Origin: an uncultured Lentisphaerota bacterium
GTDB lineage: Bacteria; Verrucomicrobiota; Kiritimatiellia; CAIQIC01
Reading direction: 5' to 3'
Assembly (NCBI GenBank): GCA_903889245.1
Contig: CAISWQ010000079.1
Span: forward strand, 64,876 to 119,976
DNA length: 55,101 bases
In this document: piece by piece, positions 25,885 through 35,600 of the stretch
Layout of the letters: each line of letters begins with the position of its first letter
How positions within the stretch are numbered: the first letter of the stretch is position 1
Translations under genes and position numbers: made by a program
The notes under the pieces: model-generated
Told to the model about the DNA's origin: nothing
Seen by the model: the letters and a program-made list of their open reading frames with translations, nothing else
Database searches by the model: none

Positions 25885-26924
25885 ACAGATACGCTCGAAG
25901 AAAATGGCTGTGTCTGGCCGTGCTGGGCGGTCTCGCCGTTGCGGCTGGCGCGCAGAGCAACAACGATGAGGTGCTGCTGCTCACCTATTTCCGCGACAAC
26001 GGCAAGGATGGCGTCCATCTCGCCACGAGCACAGACCGCGTACATTTCGCCCCGCTCAACGACGACAAGGCGGTCTTCGCGCCGCCCGCGTGGCCTGGAC
26101 AGAACTTGACGCGCGACGCCTCGATTCTTTTTCGCGACGGCACGTTTCGCATGGTCTGGACCAGCGGCTGGAAGGGACGGATTTTCGGTTATGCCGATTC
26201 CGCCGATCTCGTCCACTGGTCCGCGCCGCGGCAGATCAAGCCGTTCCCCGTGAACCTGCCGGCAGACGATCAGCCGGACAATATCTGGGCGCCGGAAATC
26301 CATTTCGATCCGCTGAAGCAGGACTATTTCATCCTCTTCGCCAGCACCACGCCGCGCGAGCGGAACGATGCCGATAACAGCAACAACAACGGGAAAAAGG
26401 GCTCGCAGTACGACAACCGGATCTACATCACGCGCACCAAAGACTTTCGCACCTTCACCGACGCGAAGCTGTTCTTCGACCGCGACTTCGCCTCGATTGA
26501 CGCGGTAATGCGGCGCGACGAAGAGCACCGGCGCTGGGTGATGGTGATCAAGTGTTCGCGCGACGAAAATTTGAAGGTCATGCCGGGCCGTAATCTCTGG
26601 CTCGCCTTCACGGGCCTGGACATGGACCAGCTGGATTTCTCGCCGCTCGAAGGGCCGATTGCGGGCAATCACTCTCCGATGTTCAGCAGTCCCGAGCCAC
26701 GCAAGGCGATGGCAGAAGGCCCGTCGCTCCTGCGGCTGGACGGCCGGTGGTTGCTCGTATGGGACGAGCCCGCCGGCGGCGGCATGCAACTCGCGACCTC
26801 GCCGGACCTCAAAACGTGGACGCACAACAAATCCGCCACGTTCCCGCGCGCAGCGCAGCACGGCACGCTCTTCCTCGCGCCGCGATCTGCTGTCGGTTGG
26901 TTCTACGCCAAGGAAACGCCATGA
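25881..26924 (+). CDS. Secreted GH43-superfamily propeller hydrolase
   Basis: 347 residues with a signal peptide (RKWLCLAVLGGLAVAAGAQ). Propeller repeats such as ASILFRDGTFRMVWTSGW, DNIWAPEIHFDPLKQDYFILFAS and GPSLLRLDGRWLLVWDEPAGG resemble the GH43/beta-fructosidase superfamily; the APEIHFD motif holds a conserved acidic residue. Exact family and specificity are unclear. The ATG at 25881 overlaps the previous stop by 4 bp; the longer in-frame start at 25758 lies inside the neighbour and gives no signal peptide. Confidence 0.78.
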   Translation: MNRYARRKWLCLAVLGGLAVAAGAQSNNDEVLLLTYFRDNGKDGVHLATSTDRVHFAPLNDDKAVFAPPAWPGQNLTRDASILFRDGTFRMVWTSGWKGRIFGYADSADLVHWSAPRQIKPFPVNLPADDQPDNIWAPEIHFDPLKQDYFILFASTTPRERNDADNSNNNGKKGSQYDNRIYITRTKDFRTFTDAKLFFDRDFASIDAVMRRDEEHRRWVMVIKCSRDENLKVMPGRNLWLAFTGLDMDQLDFSPLEGPIAGNHSPMFSSPEPRKAMAEGPSLLRLDGRWLLVWDEPAGGGMQLATSPDLKTWTHNKSATFPRAAQHGTLFLAPRSAVGWFYAKETP

Positions 26925-27997
26925 ATATTCGCATGGTCATGCTTCTGTTTGTTGCCGCCGTTGCTCGTGCCGATGAACTCGATCTCGGTGCAATGGTGCA
27001 GCCGGTGCCGCTGGCGGCAAAGTTTTCCGTGCTGGGCTACTACGTCTGGTGCGGCGCGCCGGTGAAGGGCGCGGATGGGAAATATCATCTCTTCTACTCG
27101 CGCTGGCCGGTGGCGAATCCATCTGGCTTCGCGCCGGGCTGGGCCATCTGCTCCGAGATCGCCTACGCCGTCGCCGAGCAACCACTCGGGCCCTACCGAC
27201 ACGTCAACGTGGCGCTGCCGGCGCGCGGCCGGGAATTCTGGGACGGCACGACGACACACAATCCGAACATCCTCCTGAAGGGCGGGAAATATTACCTGTT
27301 CTATATGGGCAACACCGGCGATGGGAAATCCTATCCGATGCACCGGAACAACCAGCGCGTCGGCGTGGCCGTGGCGGACAAGCCGGAAGGGCCGTGGAAG
27401 CGTTTCGACAAACCCATCGTGGATGTCAGCGCCGACCAAACCGCCTTCGATTCGCTGTGCGTCACCAACCCCGGCGCGACCGAACGGCCGGATGGCGGCA
27501 TACTGCTGATCTACAAAGCGGTCGAATTTGTGGCTGGCAAACTGATGGGCGGCAAGGTGCGCTATGGCGCGGCGCTGGCCGATAGGCCGGAAGGCCCCTA
27601 TGTCAAGGCGCCCGGCCGGATCTTCGAGTCCGATGCCGCCGATGCCGGCAAGCACTGGATGCTCGCGGAAGATCCCTTCATCTGGTTCAGCAGGAAATAC
27701 GGCAACCGCTACTACGCTGTCGCGCGCGATGTGGTCGGGAAATTCACCGGCTCCTCGGGCGGTCTCGCGCTGTTCCAATCCGACGATGGCCTCCATTGGA
27801 AAGCCGCCGCGCAGCCAAAGGTGCTCGCCAATCGCTTTACGTGGGCCGATGGCACGCCGAGCAACACTAACGTCGAACGTCCCGCGTTACTGTTCGAGGG
27901 CGCAGAACCCATCGCCCTCTTCGGCGCGACCGATGGCTACAAAAAGAACGGCCGCATCTCCTGCAATATCCAGATTCCGTTGAAGCCCGCGCCGTGA
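26921..27997 (+). CDS. Secreted GH43/GH117-like propeller hydrolase
   Basis: 358 residues with a signal peptide (MNIRMVMLLFVAAVARAD). Typical propeller text: YHLFYSRWP, TTTHNPNILLKGGKYYLFYMGNTGD, WKRFDKPIVDVS and LAEDPFIWFSRKYGNRYYAVARD. This type of secreted propeller is often called a GH43- or GH117-like family protein; activity is not established. The start overlaps the upstream stop as ATGA. Last gene of the coupled trio; the next gene begins after promoter block 2. Confidence 0.75.
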   Translation: MNIRMVMLLFVAAVARADELDLGAMVQPVPLAAKFSVLGYYVWCGAPVKGADGKYHLFYSRWPVANPSGFAPGWAICSEIAYAVAEQPLGPYRHVNVALPARGREFWDGTTTHNPNILLKGGKYYLFYMGNTGDGKSYPMHRNNQRVGVAVADKPEGPWKRFDKPIVDVSADQTAFDSLCVTNPGATERPDGGILLIYKAVEFVAGKLMGGKVRYGAALADRPEGPYVKAPGRIFESDAADAGKHWMLAEDPFIWFSRKYGNRYYAVARDVVGKFTGSSGGLALFQSDDGLHWKAAAQPKVLANRFTWADGTPSNTNVERPALLFEGAEPIALFGATDGYKKNGRISCNIQIPLKPAP

Positions 27998-28028
27998 AGG
28001 TCGCGGGGTCCAAGGCCGTGAACACACC

Positions 28029-28097
28029 AGGTCAACAATGGATAGCTGGAGGTCAAGATTGGCGCTTTCCCGGGGCGGGGTAGCCGGTTAGTTTGCG
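28029..28097 (+). promoter_or_regulatory. Fucosidase-regulon promoter block, copy 2
   Basis: Half sites AGGTCAACAATGG at 28029 and AGGTCAAGATTGG at 28050 are 21 bp apart, then CGCTT, 19 bases and GTTAGTTTGCG, with TAGTTT at 28089 (60 bp from the block start). It heads the DUF5703/GH29 gene pair. A decayed GTCCAAGGCCGTGAA lies 21 bp upstream. Confidence 0.8.
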
Positions 28098-28132
28098 CGT
28101 CGGTTGTCTCATCCACGGACAAAGGTGATGAA

Positions 28133-30841
28133 ATGAGAAGATTATTTTTGCTGGGCTTCTTTTTTGTGGCAGCGGCGAATGCGCTGGCGCTGTCGGAATA
28201 CAACATTGTCTGGGATGCGCCTTCGAAGGATTCGCTGGATTCGATGCCGCTTTCGGGGCGGCATGGTGCGGGTGCGAATGTCTGGGTGCAGGATGGCTCG
28301 ATCTGGTTGTACCTGGCTCACAGCGGCGCGTATGACGAGCAGGGCAGGTTGCTGAAACTCGGTTGCGTCCGCATCACGCCAGCCGGTGTGAAACTCGGCG
28401 GAACCGGATTCCGGCAGGAACTCGATGTGGCGACCGGCGTCGTCAAGATTCAACAGGGCGACTTCATGGCTACACTTTCGTTCGCCGACCAGACACTGGT
28501 GTTCGAATCTTCGACTACGCAGCCAGACACGCTCGACCTGGCGTTCGCCTCGTGGCGGGACAAACCCTTGAAGAACGTTTTGGTGGATATGCACCACTCC
28601 CGCGGAAGTTTTTCGGCGGACCACATTCAAGCCGGCACAAACGGGTTCGTGTGGTTCCATCGCAACGCGGATGCACCCTTGGACCTCGTCGGCAAAGCCA
28701 GGGCACAGGGCATTTCCGCCGATGCCGTTTGCGACTCCACCACGCGCCGCGTTTCCGGTGGGGCGATCGCCGTCGCGGGAAACATCTCCGCGCCTGTTGA
28801 ATCTGACGTGCGGTGGCAGTTCTGGCATGGCAAGGCGTGGACGGGGAAGACAGCAGCCCGCAAAGCGCAGCTCATCGCGATGCGTCTCGGCGCGGGTCTC
28901 GATGCCGATCCGCCAACGTGGATGAGCGCGGCGAATTCATTGCTCGATTCCGCGGCGTTGAAAACTGCGAAGGATGGCGAGGCAAAACGCTGGAACGAGT
29001 TCTGGAATCGCAATCACATTTTCATCAATGCGAGCACCGGCACGAACGATCCCGGCTGGCTGATGGGCCGCAATTATCAATTGTTCCGCTACATGCTTGC
29101 CTGCAATCGCGACGGGGAACTGCCGCTGCTTTTCAACGGCGGCATTTTCACCACCGACAACAACGGCCGCATCAAGGGCAACAACAACGACGAGCTGCCC
29201 ATCTTTGCGGGCGAACCGGTCACGCCGGATTTTCGCCGCTGGATGGGCTGTCATTTCATGTCGCAAAATCAGCGCTGGCTCGGCTGGCCGGCGCTCGCGA
29301 ATGGCGATGCGGACTTGCTCGCGCCGTCACTCGCCTTTTATCGCGACCGCGCCGCGACAGCGGCATCGCGCGCAAAGAAAAACGGAGCGGATGGCGTGGT
29401 CTATCCCGAGCCTCTCGACGTCTGGGGACTTTGCTGCGTCGCGCCGCGGCCCGATGGTCTGTGCGGCGCGCAGCATCTCACGCATCATTTTTCGATGATG
29501 CTGGAGCATGCGTGGATGGCGCTGCAGGCGCACGACGCGCTGGGTATTCCCATCGAGAAGGATCTGCCGTGGATCGAAGGAACAGTTTTCTTCTACGACA
29601 GTTTTTATCGCAGCGAGACGAAGAAGCGAACAGGCAGGGAACTCGGCGACGACGGCAAACTCGTGATCTATCCCGCGTGCGGCCTCGAATTCGCCGGCGG
29701 GGCGACCGATCCGATGGAAGTGGTTTGCGGACTGAAGCGAATCACCGCCGGTTTACTCGCGCTGAAGGAAAGCTCGCCAGCGTCTCGCGAACGCTTGCAA
29801 CGGGTACAGGCAATTCTTCCCGATCTGCCGAAGGGAACGCGCAAGGGTCGCCCGTCGTTGCTGCCGGCGAAGTCGTGGGAGCGCGATTACAACAAATGGG
29901 AACCGATCGAGATGTACGCCTGCTGGCCCTACCGGCTGGTCGGCATCACCAAGCCGGACACGCTGCAGCTTGCGCGCGATACGTGGGAGACGGTTCCCGC
30001 AGATCGCGCGCGGCTGTGCAAACAGGATTACTCGTGGATGGCAAACCTCGTAAACATGGCCGCGCTCGCGTGGCCCGAAAAAGCGAAGGAGCGCGCCATC
30101 TACAAGATGGCCAACATCGCCGCGCCGCAAGCCCGTTTCCCCGCGTTCTTCGGTCCCGGCCACGACTGGCTGCCCGATCACAACTGGGGCGGCAGCGGCA
30201 TGACCGGCATACAGGAAATGCTGCTCGCGCCCGAGCCTGGTCCGGATGGAAAACTGAATCTATTTCCCGCGTGGCCGGCGGAGTGGGATGTTGACTTTAA
30301 GTTGCACGCGCCCGGCGGAACGGTGGTCGAAGCCGTCTTGCGCGGCGGAAAATTGCAGATGCTCAATGTCACGCCCGCCGCTCGCGAAAAAGACATCGTG
30401 AACTGGCTCGGAAAATCACCGGCTTACTCGCCGCCGCCAGTACCGCTCAGCCAGGGCAAACCGGTGACAGTTTCCAGTCAGTTCAAGGAGCCCGGCTATG
30501 ACCCAGCGCGTGCCGTGGACGGCGATTTGAAAACCCGGTGGGCGTCGGACTTCGCGGCGCGCAGCGGCTGGCTCGCCGTGGATCTCGGCGAAGAGAGAGA
30601 AATCGGCCGCGTCTGGATCTCCGAAGTCGAGTGGCGGGAGACGCGCGAGTTCGCCATCGAAATCCAGCAGGGCGAGGCGTGGAAAGAAATCGCCCGCGGC
30701 ACGACCATCGGCGCCGATAAAGAAATCGCCTTCGCGCCGGCGAAGGCACGCCACATCCGCCTGAACGTTTTCAAAGCCGTCCGCCCGATTAACATCAATG
30801 AGTTTCAGATTTTCGCGCCAGACCGGAGTGCAACACCATGA
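28133..30841 (+). CDS. Secreted DUF5703-type alpha/alpha-barrel glycosidase-like protein with C-terminal discoidin domain
   Basis: 902 residues with a signal peptide (MRRLFLLGFFFVAAANALA). The N-terminus (YNIVWDAPSKDSLDSMPL, ANVWVQDGSIWLYL, GRLLKLGCVRITP) matches DUF5703-domain proteins, which precede a GH95-like six-hairpin barrel. The usual GNGD-like loop reads SGRHGA here. The barrel includes NGGIFTTDNNGRIKG, MSQNQRWLGWP, GLKRITAGLLALKE and DHNWGGSGMTGIQEML. The last ~130 residues are discoidin-like (DPARAVDGDLKTRWASDF). Probably a glycoside hydrolase, family unassigned. The AAAGGTGATGAA site supports the start. It overlaps the next gene as ATGA. Confidence 0.8.
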   Translation: MRRLFLLGFFFVAAANALALSEYNIVWDAPSKDSLDSMPLSGRHGAGANVWVQDGSIWLYLAHSGAYDEQGRLLKLGCVRITPAGVKLGGTGFRQELDVATGVVKIQQGDFMATLSFADQTLVFESSTTQPDTLDLAFASWRDKPLKNVLVDMHHSRGSFSADHIQAGTNGFVWFHRNADAPLDLVGKARAQGISADAVCDSTTRRVSGGAIAVAGNISAPVESDVRWQFWHGKAWTGKTAARKAQLIAMRLGAGLDADPPTWMSAANSLLDSAALKTAKDGEAKRWNEFWNRNHIFINASTGTNDPGWLMGRNYQLFRYMLACNRDGELPLLFNGGIFTTDNNGRIKGNNNDELPIFAGEPVTPDFRRWMGCHFMSQNQRWLGWPALANGDADLLAPSLAFYRDRAATAASRAKKNGADGVVYPEPLDVWGLCCVAPRPDGLCGAQHLTHHFSMMLEHAWMALQAHDALGIPIEKDLPWIEGTVFFYDSFYRSETKKRTGRELGDDGKLVIYPACGLEFAGGATDPMEVVCGLKRITAGLLALKESSPASRERLQRVQAILPDLPKGTRKGRPSLLPAKSWERDYNKWEPIEMYACWPYRLVGITKPDTLQLARDTWETVPADRARLCKQDYSWMANLVNMAALAWPEKAKERAIYKMANIAAPQARFPAFFGPGHDWLPDHNWGGSGMTGIQEMLLAPEPGPDGKLNLFPAWPAEWDVDFKLHAPGGTVVEAVLRGGKLQMLNVTPAAREKDIVNWLGKSPAYSPPPVPLSQGKPVTVSSQFKEPGYDPARAVDGDLKTRWASDFAARSGWLAVDLGEEREIGRVWISEVEWRETREFAIEIQQGEAWKEIARGTTIGADKEIAFAPAKARHIRLNVFKAVRPININEFQIFAPDRSATP

Positions 30842-32544
30842 AAACTTTGCTCGCCCTTGTCGTTTTCCTGCTCGTAACCGGACGTGCCCCGGCCGGGTGG
30901 TCGCTGGAGCGGCCGCCCGCCGTTCCGCCACCGGCCGCGCGCGACAGCAAACAGCCGGCGGACCCCAAGGCCTTCGTGGAAGTGAAGATGGATTTCCCCA
31001 TTGCGGCGGGGCCTTTCGAGCCAACGTGGGAATCCATCCGGAAAAACTATCCGGGGGAGCCGGCGTGGTTTCGCGAGGCGAAGTTTGGCGTGTTCGTTCA
31101 CTGGGGGCCGCAGGCGTTCGGGCGCAGCGGAGACTGGTATGCGCGCAATCTCTATCGCGAGGGCTCGGGGCCGTACAATAATCACCTGAAGAATTTCGGG
31201 CATCCGTCGGAGTTCGGTTACAAGGATGTGCTCAATGCATGGAAGGCGCCGAAGTGGGACCCCGTCACGCTGACCAAAAGGTTTTATGACGCGGGCATGC
31301 GCTTCATGATGGTCGTGGGTGTCCATCACGACAACTACGACCTCTGGGATTCGAAGTGGCAGCCGTGGAATTCGGTGAACGTTGGGCCGAAGAAGGACAT
31401 GCTCGGCGGCTGGTCGGCGGAAGCGCGCAAGTTCGGCATGAAGTTCTGCATCACGTTCCACCACGAATATAGCTGGTGGTGGTGGGCCGATGCCTATAGG
31501 TCCGATGCGAAGGGGCCGAAGGCAGGCGTTCCGTACGATGGCAATCTCTCGCTCTCCGACGGCAAAGGAAAATGGTGGGAGGGCCTTGATCCACGACTGC
31601 TCTACAACAGCGACCTCGGCGAATATTTCCAGGTCACCGAAATTCCGTTTACGCGGAAGGGCATTTTTCAGGATCATCAGGCTTACGCGAAGTGGTATGC
31701 CGAGCGCTGGGCGCGGCGGATTCAGGACGCGATCGAGAAATACGATCCGGACATGTTCTACACCGACGGCAACTCGGCCGAGCCGTTTACCGGCGACCAC
31801 AGCGGCTCGGGTTTCAAGTGCGATGCGGGCCGCCGCGTCGTCGCGCATTTCTACAATCGCGCGCTGGCCAAGCACGGCAAGGTGGATACGCTCGCGCTGA
31901 TCAAATTCCAGAAAGGAAATCCCGCGGTCGGCGTCACCTCCGAAGTCGGCGTGCCGCGCGACATCAAACGCGACCAGGCGTGGATCGGCGAGAATCCGGT
32001 TGGCGACTGGTACTACGGCCCGAATTATCACTACGCGGCCGTGAACCTCGTGCGCAGCCTGCTCGAATATGCCTCGCGCGGTGGCAGCTATGCCTGCGCC
32101 GTGCCCGTCACGCCCGATGGCGATCTTGAACCGGCGTGTGTGCAGATGCTGGCCGACATGGGCGCCTGGATGAAGATCAACGGCGGGGGCCTCTATGGTT
32201 CCACCGCATGGAAAAAATGGGGCGAGGGGCCCGGAAAGGTGTTCAGCGGCAAACTTGGCGCCGAGACAGCGGCGATGAAATATGGCGAATCGGACTTTCG
32301 TTTCACTCAAGGTAAAGACGGCAGTGTCTATGCCTGGTGCCTGACGGTGCCGCGGCCCGGCGCAAAGTTGCGCATCCTTGCGCTCGGCACCAACGCCAAG
32401 CTGCTGGACCGGCCCATCAAATCCATCCACCTGCTCGGCGGCCCGGACGTGGACTATCATCAGACCACCGAGGCGTTATGCCTGACCTGCCCCGATGCGA
32501 TGCCGTTCCGCCACGCTGTGGGCTTCAAGTTTTCATTCCAATAA
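30838..32544 (+). CDS. Secreted GH29 alpha-L-fucosidase
   Basis: 568 residues with a signal peptide (MKTLLALVVFLLVTGRAPAG). GH29 motifs: AWFREAKFGVFVHWGPQA, MRFMMVVGVHHDNYDLWDSKWQPWNSV, and YDPDMFYTDGNS with the nucleophile Asp ~310. It belongs to a subgroup distinct from the other GH29s here, having longer loops and a beta-rich C-terminal domain but no discoidin module. It is coupled to the DUF5703 gene by a 4-bp overlap, so promoter block 2 should drive it. Confidence 0.92.
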   Translation: MKTLLALVVFLLVTGRAPAGWSLERPPAVPPPAARDSKQPADPKAFVEVKMDFPIAAGPFEPTWESIRKNYPGEPAWFREAKFGVFVHWGPQAFGRSGDWYARNLYREGSGPYNNHLKNFGHPSEFGYKDVLNAWKAPKWDPVTLTKRFYDAGMRFMMVVGVHHDNYDLWDSKWQPWNSVNVGPKKDMLGGWSAEARKFGMKFCITFHHEYSWWWWADAYRSDAKGPKAGVPYDGNLSLSDGKGKWWEGLDPRLLYNSDLGEYFQVTEIPFTRKGIFQDHQAYAKWYAERWARRIQDAIEKYDPDMFYTDGNSAEPFTGDHSGSGFKCDAGRRVVAHFYNRALAKHGKVDTLALIKFQKGNPAVGVTSEVGVPRDIKRDQAWIGENPVGDWYYGPNYHYAAVNLVRSLLEYASRGGSYACAVPVTPDGDLEPACVQMLADMGAWMKINGGGLYGSTAWKKWGEGPGKVFSGKLGAETAAMKYGESDFRFTQGKDGSVYAWCLTVPRPGAKLRILALGTNAKLLDRPIKSIHLLGGPDVDYHQTTEALCLTCPDAMPFRHAVGFKFSFQ

Positions 32545-32586
32545 ATCCCCATCGCGCGATGTCCACCGGCGGAACGTGTGGTGGGA

Positions 32587-32655
32587 AGGTCAAGATTGGA
32601 TAGCTAGAGGTCAAGATTGGGGCTTCCCCGCGATGGGGTGGGCGGCTAAGGTGCG
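32587..32655 (+). promoter_or_regulatory. Fucosidase-regulon promoter block, copy 3
   Basis: Half sites AGGTCAAGATTGG at 32587 and again at 32608 (21 bp apart), GGCTT, 19 bases and GCTAAGGTGCG, with TAAGGT at 32647 (60 bp from the block start). It lies 34 bp before the ATG of the 1224-residue protein. Confidence 0.8.
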
Positions 32656-32688
32656 CCCCCATCGCGGCGGCGGAAAGGGAGCGCGGCA

Positions 32689-35600
32689 ATGAAAGCAGCG
32701 TGGGCGATAGTGACGGCAAGGCGGCTGATGCTACCGGTATGGGCGGTGCTGGTTGCCTCGCCCGGCGTGGGGCCGGCACAGGCGCTGGAGAAGGAAGTTT
32801 CGCTGGTCACAAGTCAGCCTGTCGGCGAACTGGCGGTGGCGGGCCGCCTTGCCATTGACCTGCACGCGGAGTTCATGGTGTCGCGCACGCTGGATAAGGA
32901 CACCGTGCTGAACTGGTACAACTGTGGCTACTCCGGCGGCGGGCGCGGCACAAAGGTCGGCGGTACATTCGGTGATTTCGGATTCCAGGTGTCGTGGCAG
33001 CAGCGCGACGAGAAATATCCGCACGCCGTGACGGTGGAGAAAATCCGCGCGGTCCAATTCAGCGGTGGCCAGTTCCTGAAGGGCACTTTCGAGGTGGAGC
33101 CGAAGCTCGCCGGCGCGCAGAGCATGGCGCTGGAGGTCTGGCTGCGCGCGGCAAGCCCGGCGCGCGGCGCAGTCATCCTCGGCTGGCAGTCGCGCGATGG
33201 CAAAGAGACGAGCGGCGCGTTGGCGTTCCCGGAAAAATTCCAAGGCTCGGACCAGTGGCGGCATATCGTCGTGAACTGCACGCCGGAGCGGGAGGACTGC
33301 TATCTCGATGGCGTGAAGGTGGCCGGCGGGCCGCGGGCGCTGCTGATCAAGGCGGGACACGTCTTGGTGCTCGGTGGGGCGGCAGCGGAGAAGCCGTCGT
33401 TCAAGGGCGAGCTGGCGGCGGTGCGGCTGCACGATGCGGCGCTGACCGAGGAGGAACTCGCGCACAATTTCCGGGGCGGCGTGCTGCTGGGGACGGAGAT
33501 GCACACCTGGTGGCGGACAGAACCGGACAAGTGGTTCGTGGTCGAGTCGGAGCATTTCCGGCATGCGATCGACAAGGCGGAGATGGCGAAGTGGACGCCG
33601 CAGCAGCGCAAGGAATTCGACCAGCGCGTGCCGGATATGTTCCGGCTGGCGGAGCTGGTTTATCACAGCTACTCCGAAAGGCTCGCGCTGCGCTCGGCGG
33701 TGGTCAGCCGCCGCCCGGAAAAGCGTGGCGACGGCATCAAGTATAAAACGCCGATCCAACCGACCGATGGCGGCAACTTCATGGGCTGCGATGATGACTT
33801 CGGGTGGGCGTGCCAAGGGCCGGGCTTCATCAATCCGCACGAGCTGGCCCACGGTTGGGACGTGATGACCGGCAACATGCAGGGCAATTTCTGGGAGGCA
33901 CACGCCAACTGGCCGCAGACCTATAACGGCATCTACCAGACGATGCCGCCGGGCTGCGTCAGCCTCGTGTGCTCGTGCTGTCCCGCCAACGGGCGCGACT
34001 ACTATCACGATCGCCTGATGTTCGATCATCTCGCGCAATTACCGGAGTACGGGCCGATGTTCATCGCGAAGCTCTGGTTCGATGGCCCCATGCCCGGCGA
34101 GGATACGCCGTATCCGTGGCTCACCTTCAGCCGGATCAATCCCTATCCCGAGCGGACGCTGGCGCAGGAGTACACGAAGATGGCGATGCGCAACGTGACG
34201 TGGGACTACGCCACGTTTGCCGAGGCCGGCGAGGGCCAGGGCAACACACCGTACGGCAATTTTGGCGTGCCGAGCGCCGAGAATCTGTTCCGCCAGGACG
34301 CCGCCCACCACCAACAGGAGATCCAGCGGTTTGCCCGCATCATCCTCGAGCGCGTGCCCTATGCCGGCGACTGGTGGCGCGTGCCCAGGGAGCAGGCGCC
34401 GCAGCAGCTCGGCTGGAACATCTGTCCGCTGACCTGCCAGCCGGGCACGGTTTCGGCCACGCTCGCCGGCTACGCCAACCCCCAGCGCGGCGCGGATTGG
34501 CGCGCGGGCTTCGTGAGCGTGGACGCGGGCGGCCAGTCCACCTACGGCGAAATTTTCGCGCCGGGCAAGACGCACAGTTTCACGGTGAAGCCGGACGCCA
34601 GGGAATTGTTCCTGGTGGTCTGCGCCGTGCCGACGAACATCAGGGCGGTGGACATGGTCGGCGACTTCCGCGGCTTCGATCAGGAGCCGTTCCCCTATGC
34701 CGTCAAGTTCACCGGCTGTGCTCCGCTCAACGTCATGCTGCCCGGAAAAACGACGGATCGCGGCGCGAAGCACCCCAACGGCGGCGGTTTTGTGGCGGCG
34801 AGTGCCAAGGTGGCGGCCACCGCCTACGTGGGCCCGCAGGCGCGCGTGCTCGGCCGCGCCAACATCACCGGCCGCGCCCGCATCGAGGGCTACGCCGTGG
34901 TGAACGACGCCACCGTGGGCGACGACGCGGTCGTCTCCGGCCACGCGCTCATCACCGAGCGCGCGCAGGTGGGCGGCCGGGCCAGGGTACGCGACTACGC
35001 CGTGGTCAAAGCCAAGAGCACGTTGCAGGGTCACGCGCGCCTACTGGAGCACGCAACGCTCGCCTCGCAGAAAACCTGCGGCGACGATGTGACGGTCAAG
35101 GGCGTGGCCCATGTGTATGGCGGCAACCAGTCGGGCACCACGCTGATGGATGGCTTCTATGCCAAGGGCAACGAGCTGACGAAGGGCAAGTGGTTCACAT
35201 GGAGTTGGGGCCAGGGCAAAAATCCCGGCGAGGTGGAGGAGGACTTCGGCGGACTTTACGCGGATTATGATTTCGAGCAGGAGCACGCGTGGATGGCGCG
35301 CGACGCGTTCGGCGCCTCGTGGGGCTATCTGCTGAACGCGCCGAAGTTCGCGCTCGACGAGCAACGCGCGAAGAAGACCAGCACGCTGCGCAAGCCGGAA
35401 GCCGTGTTGCCAAAGCTGGAGGTGGAAGCCGGCGGTGGCAACTACGTCCTGCAACTGGCCGCCTATCTTGCGCCGCCGGCGAGCGGTGACTACACCTTCC
35501 TCGTGCAGGGCGACGACGAGGCGAAGCTCTGGATCGGCGACGCCGGCAAGACCACCGCCGAGAGGGAGCTGTGCAGCAATCCGTTCTTTGCCGGTTACCA

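Noticed and set aside
33236-33250. TTCCAAGGCTCGGAC as another palindrome copy
   Set aside because: It has a poor right arm, stands alone, and is inside the conserved LamG coding region; most likely chance.
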